From assembly GCF_022690685.1 (NCBI RefSeq), contig NZ_JALCYY010000041.1:1-52179 (forward strand): a stretch of DNA of 52,179 nt, in the 5' to 3' direction. The position numbers and the translations under genes are program-made. Origin of the DNA: Anaeromyxobacter terrae (GTDB lineage Bacteria; Myxococcota; Myxococcia; Myxococcales; Anaeromyxobacteraceae). How positions within the stretch are numbered: the first letter of the stretch is position 1; each line of letters starts with the position of its first letter. Shown here one piece after another: positions 22,889-30,407 of this stretch. Below the pieces are notes generated by a model that searched no databases, was not told where the DNA came from, and saw only the letters and a list, made by a program, of their open reading frames with translations.

Positions 22889-23830
22889 ATGGCGCTGCTC
22901 GCCGTCGGCTCGGTCGCCCTCGACTCCCTGGAGACGCCCTTCGGCGCCCGCGAGGAGGTGCTCGGGGGCTCGGCCTCCTACTTCGCGACGTGCGCGAGCT
23001 TCTTCGGCCCGACGCGCGTGGTGGCGGTCGTGGGCGAGGACTTCCCCGAGGAGCACGTCCGGTTCCTCGCCTCGCGCGGGATCGACCTCGGCGGGCTCGT
23101 GCGCCGGCCGGGGCGGACCTTCCGCTGGAAGGGGCGGTACGAGTTCGACCTCAACACCGCCCACACCCTCGACACCCAGCTGAACGTCTTCGCCGAGTTC
23201 CGGCCCGAGCTCCCCGACCCCTACCGCGACTCCGAGTTCGTGTTCCTCGGGAACATCGATCCGGACCTGCAGCGCGCGGTGCTCGACCAGGTCCGCCGGC
23301 CGCGGTTCGTCGCGTGCGACACGATGAACTTCTGGATCTCCTCCAAGCGGCAGAGCCTGCTCGAGACCCTCCGCCGGGTCGACATGCTGTTCGTGAACGA
23401 CGCGGAGGCGCGGCAGCTCGCCGAGGAGCACAACATCGTGAAGGCCGCGCGGCGGATCCTGTCGTTCGGACCGAAGGCCGTCGTGGTGAAGCGCGGCGAG
23501 TACGGCTCGCTGTACTTCTCGGGCGAGGAGGTCTTCGCGGCCTGCGCCGTCCCGCTCGCCTCGGTGTTCGATCCGACCGGCGCGGGGGACAGCTTCGCGG
23601 GCGGGTTCATGGGGTACCTCGCCCGCAACGGCAAGCTCGACCCCGGCGTGATGCGCCGGGCGATCGTGCTCGGGAGCGTGCTCGCGAGCTTCACGGTCGA
23701 GCGGTTCTCCCTCGACCGGCTGCGCACGCTCGCGCCCGAGGAGATCCTCACCCGCTACGCGGAGGCGCGGCGCCTCGCGCACTTCGACGACGTCGAGCTG
23801 GACCTGTTCAACGGCGCGTCCGCGAGTTGA
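22889..23830 (+). CDS. PfkB-family sugar/nucleoside kinase
   Basis: 313 aa ribokinase-fold kinase. It begins LLAVGSVALDSLETPFG and GGSASYFA (substrate side), and carries the PfkB signature DPTGAGDSFAGG with catalytic Asp234. The substrate cannot be read from sequence; adenosine, ribose or other sugar kinases are possible. The promoter of the next gene overlaps its stop codon. Confidence 0.88.
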   Translation: MALLAVGSVALDSLETPFGAREEVLGGSASYFATCASFFGPTRVVAVVGEDFPEEHVRFLASRGIDLGGLVRRPGRTFRWKGRYEFDLNTAHTLDTQLNVFAEFRPELPDPYRDSEFVFLGNIDPDLQRAVLDQVRRPRFVACDTMNFWISSKRQSLLETLRRVDMLFVNDAEARQLAEEHNIVKAARRILSFGPKAVVVKRGEYGSLYFSGEEVFAACAVPLASVFDPTGAGDSFAGGFMGYLARNGKLDPGVMRRAIVLGSVLASFTVERFSLDRLRTLAPEEILTRYAEARRLAHFDDVELDLFNGASAS

Positions 23831-23856
23831 CGACCCTTCGCCGCGGCGGCTAGCAT
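23827..23856 (+). promoter_or_regulatory. Predicted promoter of the metallophosphatase gene
   Basis: TTGACG (23827-23832), 18 bp, TAGCAT (23851-23856). The -35 element overlaps the stop codon of the PfkB-family gene. Confidence 0.5.
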
Positions 23857-23884
23857 CCCGACGCGCCCGGGGGGCGCGTGGCGC

Positions 23885-24619
23885 ATGCGCATCGGCATCC
23901 TGTCCGACATCCACTCGAACCTCGAGGCGCTCACCGAAACGCTCGGCGCCCTCGAGAAGCTTCGGCCGGACACGATCCTGTGCCTCGGGGACGTCGTCGG
24001 GTACGGAGCGAGCGTGAACGAGTGCTGCGCGCTCGTCCGGGCGCGCGCGGCGATGACGCTGCTCGGCAACCACGACGCGGCCGTCGCCGGGCGGATGGAC
24101 TACAGCTTCTACTACGACGCGGCGCGACACGCGCTCGACTGGACCGCGTCGCGGATCGAGCCGGGACACCTCGAGTGGCTGCGCGGACTGCCGTACGCGC
24201 ACCGGCTCGAGAACGCGCAGTTCACGCACGCGAGCCCGGTGGACCCCGAGGCGTACGAGTACGTCTTCGCCATCGAGCAGGCGCGCGAGCTGCTGCCTCA
24301 CCTGGAGGCGCTCGCGGACGTGAACTTCCTCGGGCACTCTCACCTCTGCAAGGCGTTCGCGCTCAACGCGGCGGGGGACGTGACGGAGGTCGTCGCGCCC
24401 CGGTTCGGGCTCCGCCGCGGCTACAAGTACGTGATCAGCGTCGGCTCGGTCGGACAGCCGCGTGACTGCGACAACCGCGCGGCGTTCGTCCTGTACGACT
24501 CGGACGAGCGGGTGGTCGAGTACCACCGCGTCCCCTACGACATCGAGGCGGCGGCGCAGAAGATCTTCGACGCCGATCTCGCCCTCAACTTCGGTAAGCG
24601 GCTGTTTATTGGGGTCTAG
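23885..24619 (+). CDS. Calcineurin-like metallophosphoesterase (YfcE-like)
   Basis: 244 aa. All five metallophosphoesterase blocks are visible: LSDIHSN (Asp8, His10), GDVVGYG, GNHDAA, FTHASP and GHSHLCK. Such proteins hydrolyse phosphodiesters or protein phosphates with two divalent metals; the substrate is unknown. No signal peptide. The closing region SVGSVGQPRD is common in the YfcE/MJ0936 group. Confidence 0.9.
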   Translation: MRIGILSDIHSNLEALTETLGALEKLRPDTILCLGDVVGYGASVNECCALVRARAAMTLLGNHDAAVAGRMDYSFYYDAARHALDWTASRIEPGHLEWLRGLPYAHRLENAQFTHASPVDPEAYEYVFAIEQARELLPHLEALADVNFLGHSHLCKAFALNAAGDVTEVVAPRFGLRRGYKYVISVGSVGQPRDCDNRAAFVLYDSDERVVEYHRVPYDIEAAAQKIFDADLALNFGKRLFIGV

Positions 24620-24666
24620 CTTCGGGGCCGCTCCGCGCTTCGCGTGAGCCCCACCCCGAGCTCGCT

Positions 24667-26919
24667 CTACGCCACCAGGCTGAGGTGCGTCGCGACCCGG
24701 TAGCCGGTCACGAGCCCGTCCGCGTCCATGAGCGCGAGGCCCAGCGTGGCGTCCACCGCCACGCGTACCGGCGCGACGCCCGGGATGGCGCCGACGATCT
24801 CGCCCGTGCGCGCGTCGAGCGCGGCGACGCCGTCCGCGGCGGCGGCGATGACGGTGCCGCGGGCGATCGCGGGCGGCACCGCGCCGGGCGCGGGCGCCCC
24901 GGCGGGCGCCGGACGGCTCCAGCGCACGGCCCCGTCACGGCCGAGGGCGACGACGCCTCCCGCCGGATCGCGCGCCACGAGGAGCGCGCCGGCGGCCGCG
25001 ATGGCGGGCGGCCCGGCGAGCGGCGCCACCACCGACCACGCCGGGGCGCCGGCCTCGTCGAGCGTCGCGACGATCGGATCTCCGGCGAGCGCCCCCGCGA
25101 TGGCGAGGCGGCGCCCCCACGCGATGGGCGGGCCGGAGGGGACGAGATCGAGGCGCGCCTCCCAGCGTCGCGCACCGCCGGCCGGGTCGAGGGCGACCGC
25201 CACCGCGCCCACCCCGGAGTCGACGGCACACAGGACGAGCGCGAGCCCCGCCAGCGCCGCGGGGGGCCGCACCACGGGGCCGGGACCGCGCACGCGCCAG
25301 ACGACGCGGCCGGTCCCATCGACGCCGTAGACGAACCCGGTGTCCGCTCCGACCGCGACGATCCCGCCGAACGCCGTCGCGGAGAGCCGCCCCGCGCCCG
25401 GGGGCAGGAGCCGCCAGAGCGTCCGGCCGCTGGAGGGATCGAGCGCGGTGAGCGCGCCGCCGCCGACGACGAGGAACGGCCCGCGGGCGAACGCGAGCGC
25501 GGCGAAGGCCGGCGGACCGGGCAAGGGCTGCGTCCAGAGCGCCCGTCCGGTGCGGAGCGCGAGCGCCTCGAGCGCGCCGCCGCGCGAGAGGAGCAGCGTG
25601 CCGGGCAGCACCGCGGCGTGGGCCGCGCCCGGCGCGCGCCACAGCACGCGCCCGGTGTTCCGCTCGACCGCGGCGACCGCTGCCCGGCCTGCCGAGAGCA
25701 CCATCCCGCCGCGCACGTGCAGCCCCGTCCCGGCGGGCGCGCCGACGTCCAGCTCGAACACGCGCCGGAACGCGAGCCGGCGGAGCTGACCCGGCCCGAG
25801 CGGCCGCTGCGACGGCGCGCGCGCGCTCGGCGCCCGCGCCTGCTCGGCGCCCGGGAGCCCATCGGCCGGGCGATCGCCCTCGGCGAGCTCCTCGACGTGC
25901 GCGAGCCGCTCCGCCGCCGCGCTCTCCAGATCCGCGAGGTGCGCGTTCTCCGCCTGGCGCGGGTTCCGGGCCCGCGCGACGTGCCCGAGCTCCACGGCGG
26001 CCTCGGCGAGCGCCCGGGCGAGCTCGAGCGGAGGGCAGGGGGCCCGCCCCTCCGGCCGGATGAGCTGGCCCTCCCGCAGATCGAGCACGAGCGTCGTCAC
26101 GCCGCCGCGGCCGGGCCGCGCGAGCGCGATCTCGCAGCGCGGCTCGCCCCGGCGGAACGCGGCGAGGAGTCGATCCACCCCCGCGCCGAGATCGCGCAGC
26201 GCGAGGAACGGGATCCCGGGGAAGACGGCGAGGGTCGTCCCGTCCGCGCCACGGAGCGTGAGCCGGCCCGGGACGAGCAGCGATCCGAGGTCGGGCCGGC
26301 CGCCCTCGTAGGCGAGGAGATGCCCTTCCTCGTCGGAGAGCTCGAGGGTGCAGGTGATGCGTCCCGCGGTCCCGGCGGTGCGGGGCGCGCGCGTCCGGCC
26401 GCCCTCGCGGGGACCGGGCGCGGGCGCCTCGGCGCGCCGGATCGCTCGGGCGGCGGCGCGCAGCCGGCGCCCTTCCCGCGCGGCCTCCTCGGGCAGGATC
26501 TCGCCGAGCTCGCGGCAGAACGCCGCTGCGGCCTCCAGCGCTGCGGCGGCGAGCGCGTCCACCTCGACCTCCACGTCCCGCGCGAGCACGCGCGAAGGCC
26601 GGGAGAGCGTCACCACGGTCAAGAGTGCGCTCGAGCCGCGTCGGCGGATGACCAGCTCGAGCTCGCCGTCGCGAAACGGCACCGCGGCGTGGGCCTCGCC
26701 GCCGACCACGCGGGCGATCGCGCGGAGGAGCGCCTCCAGGGAGGGGAGGAGGGCACCCTCCGCCCGACCCGCTGCGATGTCGATCCCGTCGACCTCGATC
26801 GCGAGCGCGTCGACGACCGCGCGCGCTGCGGCCACCCGCGCTGGCCCTTCGGCGCGGCGCAGCGAGGCGGTCAGCCCGGGGTCGTGCTTCCAGCTCGCGC
26901 CCGTTCGGATCCGGATCAT
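24667..26919 (-). CDS. Large PQQ-like beta-propeller protein
   Basis: 750 aa. The first ~370 residues are Ala/Arg/Leu-rich with an alpha/beta character and no family I recognise. The C-terminal ~350 residues form a PQQ/BamB-like propeller with repeated blades such as NTGRVLWRAP, RTGRALWTQPL, SSGRTLWRLLP, GTGRVVWRVRG. There is no signal peptide or lipobox, so it is predicted cytosolic, unlike BamB. It is transcribed divergently from the HARE-HTH operon, with a -10 element only 9 bp before the ATG. Possibly a scaffold or sensor; function unknown. Confidence 0.85.
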   Translation of the reverse strand: MIRIRTGASWKHDPGLTASLRRAEGPARVAAARAVVDALAIEVDGIDIAAGRAEGALLPSLEALLRAIARVVGGEAHAAVPFRDGELELVIRRRGSSALLTVVTLSRPSRVLARDVEVEVDALAAAALEAAAAFCRELGEILPEEAAREGRRLRAAARAIRRAEAPAPGPREGGRTRAPRTAGTAGRITCTLELSDEEGHLLAYEGGRPDLGSLLVPGRLTLRGADGTTLAVFPGIPFLALRDLGAGVDRLLAAFRRGEPRCEIALARPGRGGVTTLVLDLREGQLIRPEGRAPCPPLELARALAEAAVELGHVARARNPRQAENAHLADLESAAAERLAHVEELAEGDRPADGLPGAEQARAPSARAPSQRPLGPGQLRRLAFRRVFELDVGAPAGTGLHVRGGMVLSAGRAAVAAVERNTGRVLWRAPGAAHAAVLPGTLLLSRGGALEALALRTGRALWTQPLPGPPAFAALAFARGPFLVVGGGALTALDPSSGRTLWRLLPPGAGRLSATAFGGIVAVGADTGFVYGVDGTGRVVWRVRGPGPVVRPPAALAGLALVLCAVDSGVGAVAVALDPAGGARRWEARLDLVPSGPPIAWGRRLAIAGALAGDPIVATLDEAGAPAWSVVAPLAGPPAIAAAGALLVARDPAGGVVALGRDGAVRWSRPAPAGAPAPGAVPPAIARGTVIAAAADGVAALDARTGEIVGAIPGVAPVRVAVDATLGLALMDADGLVTGYRVATHLSLVA

Positions 26920-26928
26920 GGGATCCCA

Positions 26929-26957
26929 AGAATCACCGCGGAATCAGGCACTTTCAA
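26929..26957 (-). promoter_or_regulatory. Predicted promoter of the beta-propeller gene
   Basis: On the minus strand TTGAAA (26957-26952), 17 bp, GATTCT (26934-26929). The -10 lies 9 bp from the ATG, predicting a nearly leaderless mRNA. Confidence 0.45.
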
Positions 26958-26963
26958 CGTTGA
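26954..26963. promoter_or_regulatory. Palindrome TCAACGTTGA shared by two divergent promoters
   Basis: A perfect 10-bp palindrome. The minus-strand -35 (TTGAAA) and plus-strand -35 (TTGACA) each use one half of it, so the two promoters start back to back from one point. Confidence 0.6.
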
Positions 26964-26988
26964 CAGGGCAGGGACACGGCACGAAGAT
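26960..26988 (+). promoter_or_regulatory. Predicted promoter of the HARE-HTH operon
   Basis: TTGACA (26960-26965), 17 bp, GAAGAT (26983-26988), with a leader of about 60 nt. Confidence 0.45.
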
Positions 26989-27057
26989 GTCCGCTCCGAT
27001 GCGGGCCCCCGACGCGCGGGCCGCCGCTCTTTCTTCTCCCCTCTCCCAAGGACGTAC

Positions 27058-28902
27058 ATGACCTTCACGGAAGCAGCGATCGAGGTGCTGCGGCGCGAAG
27101 GAAAGCCCCTCCACTTCAGGAAGCTCACGGAGATCGCGATCCGCGAGAGCCTGCTCGACCACGTCGGGAAGATTCCCGAGGAGACGATGGCCGATCAGCT
27201 CGCCGCGCACTGCCGCCTCCCGCATGAGGACCGGCGGGTGATCCCGGTGCAGCAGGGCACCTTTGCGCTGACCGAATGGGGCCTCGACGAGGACCCGGCT
27301 GGGCTGGAGACGCTCGTCGAGCCGCCTCCCGAAGGCGAGCCCTCTTATCGGGGGCGCGAGCGCCACCCGGTCCCCTCCCGCGAGCTCGCCCGCAGCACCG
27401 GGCGCGGGGAGGCGGGCAGGCCGAGGCGCAAGGAGGAGGAGGAGCGGCGCGGGCGCCGCTTCCCGCCGCCTGCGGAGGTGGCCTACGAGATCCTGGCCGG
27501 CGCGGGCCGTGCGCTCTCGCTCGCGGACATCGCCGCGCAGGGCGCGGAGCGGATGCTCATGCCGGACGCGTTCGTCCGCGACGCCGGCTCGCTGCGGGCC
27601 GCGCTCGTCGAGGACAACCGCAGGCGCGAGTCTGCCGGCCGCAAGCCGCTGTTCTTCATCGACGGTGAGTCCGTGACGCTCGTCGCGCAGCCCGAGCCGG
27701 GCGAGCGCGTCGCGGCTCCTGTCGTCGCGCGGCCCGCCCCGGTCCAGACCGCGACCGACCTGCGTCGGGCGGCCCTTGCCGGGCTGCGACGCCGCCTGCG
27801 GGAGTGCGACGCCGCCACGGTCGAGCACGTCGCGGCCAGGCTGCTCGAGAAGATGGGCTTCCGCGAGCTCAAGGTCGCGAAGCGCAGCCGGGAGCACGTG
27901 ATCTACACGGCGCGTCTCAAGATGGGGCTCGGCGACCTGCGCCACGGCATCCGGGTGGTGCGCAACGGCGCGGACGCGTCGCGCCGCGACGTGACGGAGC
28001 TGCGCCGCGATCTCGCCCACTACGGCGCCCAGATCGGCATCGTGATCAGCGCCGGAGAGGCGGCGCGCGAGGCGCGCGGCGAGGCGACCGCGGCCGGGCA
28101 GCTGCCGATCGTGCTCCTCTGCGGCGAGGCGCTCGCCGAGGCGTTCGCGGATGCCGGGCTCGGCACGGTGCCGGTGGTGATCCCCGAGGTCAACGACGAC
28201 TTCTTCCGCGCCGCGGCCGAGGAGGCAGAGAAGGAGGAGGCCGCCCGTCGCGCCCGCCGCGAGGAGCGCGAGCGTCGCGAGCCGCGAGAGCCGCGGGAGC
28301 CGCGAGAGCCGCGAGAGCCGCGGGAGCCGCGGGAGCGGGAGCCGCGTGGGGGGCGCCGCGAGGAGCGGATCGTGTCGGTCGAGGCGGTCCAGGCCGAGCC
28401 GGCCGAGGAGCCCGCCGGCGGACCGGTCCGGGAGCCCGCCGCGGCCGAGGTCATCGCGAGCGCGGTGGCGGCCGCCGAGGCGGTCGCGACGACCCGCACG
28501 ACGCAAGGGCTCGGACCGCCGGTCCGCACCTCCATCGAGGTCGCCGCGGAGCTCGACGACGAGGGGCCGGAGGGCGAGGACGAGGAGGAGGACGAGACCG
28601 AGGCTGCGGCCGAGGGTGAGTCCGCCTCCGGGGCCGAGGCGGCGCCCGGCGAGGCCGGAGCCGGCGACCGTCGCCGTCGCCGTCGCCGCCGGCGCCGCCG
28701 GGGTGGCCGAGGTCGCTCGCGCGAGGGCGCTCCTCAGGGGCAGGCCGCCGCGGCGAGCGCGGAAGGGGGCTCCGCGGGCGGAGCCCCGGCGCAGGGCGCT
28801 CGCGAGGGCGCCGCCGCGGCCGACCAGCCTCCGGCCGCTCCACCGGCGCCGCCTGCGCCGGAGCCGGCAGGGGACGACGGCGGATCGAGCGCCGGCGGGT
28901 AG
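27058..28902 (+). CDS. HARE-HTH protein with a degenerate Mrr-like domain and charged tail
   Basis: 614 aa. Residues 1-75 (FTEAAIEVLRREGKPLHFRKLTEIA, then VIPVQQGTFALTEWG) match the HARE-HTH/HB1-ASXL winged-helix domain. Residues ~134-213 (AEVAYEILAGAGRALSLADIAAQ) look like a second winged helix. Residues ~240-385 resemble the Mrr restriction-endonuclease fold (VEHVAARLLEKMGFRELKVAKRS, then HYGAQIGIVISAGEAAREARGE), but the catalytic D and QxK residues are not evident. The tail has six REP tripeptides (407-424), an acidic run near 500-520 and a poly-Arg run near 537-550. ATG 27058 gives the canonical domain start; the frame is open far upstream without meaning. First gene of an operon reaching hom. 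Probably DNA-binding; catalysis is doubtful. Confidence 0.82.
   Translation: MTFTEAAIEVLRREGKPLHFRKLTEIAIRESLLDHVGKIPEETMADQLAAHCRLPHEDRRVIPVQQGTFALTEWGLDEDPAGLETLVEPPPEGEPSYRGRERHPVPSRELARSTGRGEAGRPRRKEEEERRGRRFPPPAEVAYEILAGAGRALSLADIAAQGAERMLMPDAFVRDAGSLRAALVEDNRRRESAGRKPLFFIDGESVTLVAQPEPGERVAAPVVARPAPVQTATDLRRAALAGLRRRLRECDAATVEHVAARLLEKMGFRELKVAKRSREHVIYTARLKMGLGDLRHGIRVVRNGADASRRDVTELRRDLAHYGAQIGIVISAGEAAREARGEATAAGQLPIVLLCGEALAEAFADAGLGTVPVVIPEVNDDFFRAAAEEAEKEEAARRARREERERREPREPREPREPREPREPREREPRGGRREERIVSVEAVQAEPAEEPAGGPVREPAAAEVIASAVAAAEAVATTRTTQGLGPPVRTSIEVAAELDDEGPEGEDEEEDETEAAAEGESASGAEAAPGEAGAGDRRRRRRRRRRRGGRGRSREGAPQGQAAAASAEGGSAGGAPAQGAREGAAAADQPPAAPPAPPAPEPAGDDGGSSAGG
28276..28329 (+). 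repeat. 9-bp coding microsatellite (six REP units)
   Basis: Six consecutive 9-mers of the form CGNGAGCCG, in frame with the gene and each coding Arg-Glu-Pro, followed by a degenerate unit. Unit gain or loss would keep the frame. Confidence 0.9.
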
Positions 28903-28905
28903 GCG

Positions 28906-29820
28906 ATGCGGAGCGCGCGCCGAGGCGTCACCGGGGTGATCGTGGCCGTCGCGGCCCTGCTCGCCTCGGCGCCCGCGTGCCGCCGCGGCGCCGCGCCGGC
29001 GACGATCGCGAGCGTCCGCGTCGCCGACGGCGCGCTGGCGGAGCCGCTGCGGGAGGCGGGCCTCGACGCTGCTTCCCTCGAGGCCGCCGCGCGCGCCGCG
29101 CTCGGGGATGCGGGCTTCCGGTTCGCGGACGGCGAGCGCTCGTACCGCGCGCGCGTCGACGTCCTCGGCGTGCGGCTCGCGCCCGACGGCTTCGCGGGCA
29201 GCGCGCCACGGGTGGAGATCGCGATCGAGCTCCAGCTCGCGCCCACGCACCCGGACGCGGGCGAGCTCGTGCGCGAGACGAGCACCGCGACCGCGACGCT
29301 CACGGCGCGCTCGCCGCGGGAGGCCTGGCGCACGGCGTTCGGTGCCGCCGCGGCGGACGCGGCCAAGGGGCTCGCGCTCGGCTTCGCGGCCGAGGCGAAG
29401 CCGCTCGACGCGCTCCTCGCCGATCTCGGCTCCGGGGACGCCCGCGTGCGCGACCACGCCATCCGCGTGCTCGCCGACCGTCGCAGCCCGGAGGCGGTTC
29501 CGGCGCTGCTCGAGCGGCTGCGCGACGGCGACCCCGAGATCGTCCAGCGCGCGGTGGGGGCGCTCGCCCAGATCGGCGACCGGCGCGCGGTGGGCCCGCT
29601 CATCGAGGTGGCGCAGGGAGGCGACCCGGCGCTGACGGCGCGCGTCGCGCGCATCGTGGGTGACATCGGCGGGCCGGAGGCGGAAGGGTACCTGCTCACG
29701 CTCGAGGCCGGTCACCCCGATCCCGCCGTGCGGCGCGCCGCGCGGGAGGCGCTCGCGGACCTCTCCGCGCGCGCGGAGGCCTCGGGGTCCGCGGTTTCCG
29801 CTAAGATGCGGGCCCCATGA
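28906..29820 (+). CDS. HEAT-repeat protein, probably exported
   Basis: 304 aa. The N-terminus (VTGVIVAVAALLASAPAC) is a signal peptide; the Cys could be lipid-modified but the lipobox (APAC) is imperfect. Residues ~30-160 form an unrecognised domain. Residues ~170-290 are HEAT/PBS-lyase-like repeats (DARVRDHAIRVLADRRSPEAV; DPEIVQRAVGALAQIGDRRAV; DPALTARVARIVGDIGGPEA; DPAVRRAAREALADL), a protein-binding scaffold. Starts 3 bp after the HARE-HTH gene and overlaps the next gene by ATGA. Confidence 0.85.
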   Translation: MRSARRGVTGVIVAVAALLASAPACRRGAAPATIASVRVADGALAEPLREAGLDAASLEAAARAALGDAGFRFADGERSYRARVDVLGVRLAPDGFAGSAPRVEIAIELQLAPTHPDAGELVRETSTATATLTARSPREAWRTAFGAAAADAAKGLALGFAAEAKPLDALLADLGSGDARVRDHAIRVLADRRSPEAVPALLERLRDGDPEIVQRAVGALAQIGDRRAVGPLIEVAQGGDPALTARVARIVGDIGGPEAEGYLLTLEAGHPDPAVRRAAREALADLSARAEASGSAVSAKMRAP

Positions 29821-30407
29821 GGCTCCGCTCCCTCGCCGCCGTCTCCGTGATCGCTCTCGCCTGTGCCCGCGCGCCCGCGCCGCGGACCGCGCGCCCCACG
29901 CCGGGCGCCGTGCCGGCCGACTACTTCCCTCTCGCGGTCGGGAACGAGTGGATCTACCGCGACGAGTCGCCCGCCTTGCCGCCCGAGCGGCGCGGGAACG
30001 AGCGGACCGTCCGCATCGTCGAGCGCACGGCGGACGGCTACTTCAAGGACACCGAGCGCGGAGAGCTGCGCTCCGACACGGCCTGCCTTCACGACCGGAC
30101 GCGCCGCCTGCTCTGCGGCCCCATCGCGACGGGCACGCGCTGGACCTCGATCGTGTCGGCGAGCTCGACCGAGCGGTACGAGATCGCGGCGGTGGGCGAG
30201 GCGGTGTCCACCCCCGCGGGCGTGTTCGAGGGCTGCGTTCGCGTGCGCGCCCACAACCGCGCCGGGCGAGACGCGGACAACGTGCTCGAGATCACCTACG
30301 CGCCCGGGGTCGGCCCGGTGAAGCTCGAGACGTTCTCGGTGGTGGGCTCCGCGGTGACGCCGCAGGTGCGGGCCGTGCTGCGCGCCTATCGGGTCGGAGG
30401 GAAGTGA
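29817..30407 (+). CDS. Putative lipoprotein of unknown function
   Basis: 196 aa. Signal sequence MRLRSLAAVSVIALAC ends in a Cys that could be lipidated, though the lipobox is imperfect. The mature part (YFPLAVGNEWIYRDE, then GVFEGCVRVRAHN, EITYAPGVGPVKLE) reads like a family of secreted beta-rich proteins often seen in myxobacteria, whose role I do not know. It overlaps the gene before by ATGA and the hom start by one base. TAAGAT lies 9 bp upstream of its ATG and could be an internal -10. Confidence 0.8.
   Translation: MRLRSLAAVSVIALACARAPAPRTARPTPGAVPADYFPLAVGNEWIYRDESPALPPERRGNERTVRIVERTADGYFKDTERGELRSDTACLHDRTRRLLCGPIATGTRWTSIVSASSTERYEIAAVGEAVSTPAGVFEGCVRVRAHNRAGRDADNVLEITYAPGVGPVKLETFSVVGSAVTPQVRAVLRAYRVGGK

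Noticed and set aside
24685-27057. Upstream extension of the HARE-HTH frame (about 790 codons)
   Set aside because: It is antisense to the beta-propeller gene and ends exactly where the conserved HARE-HTH start begins.
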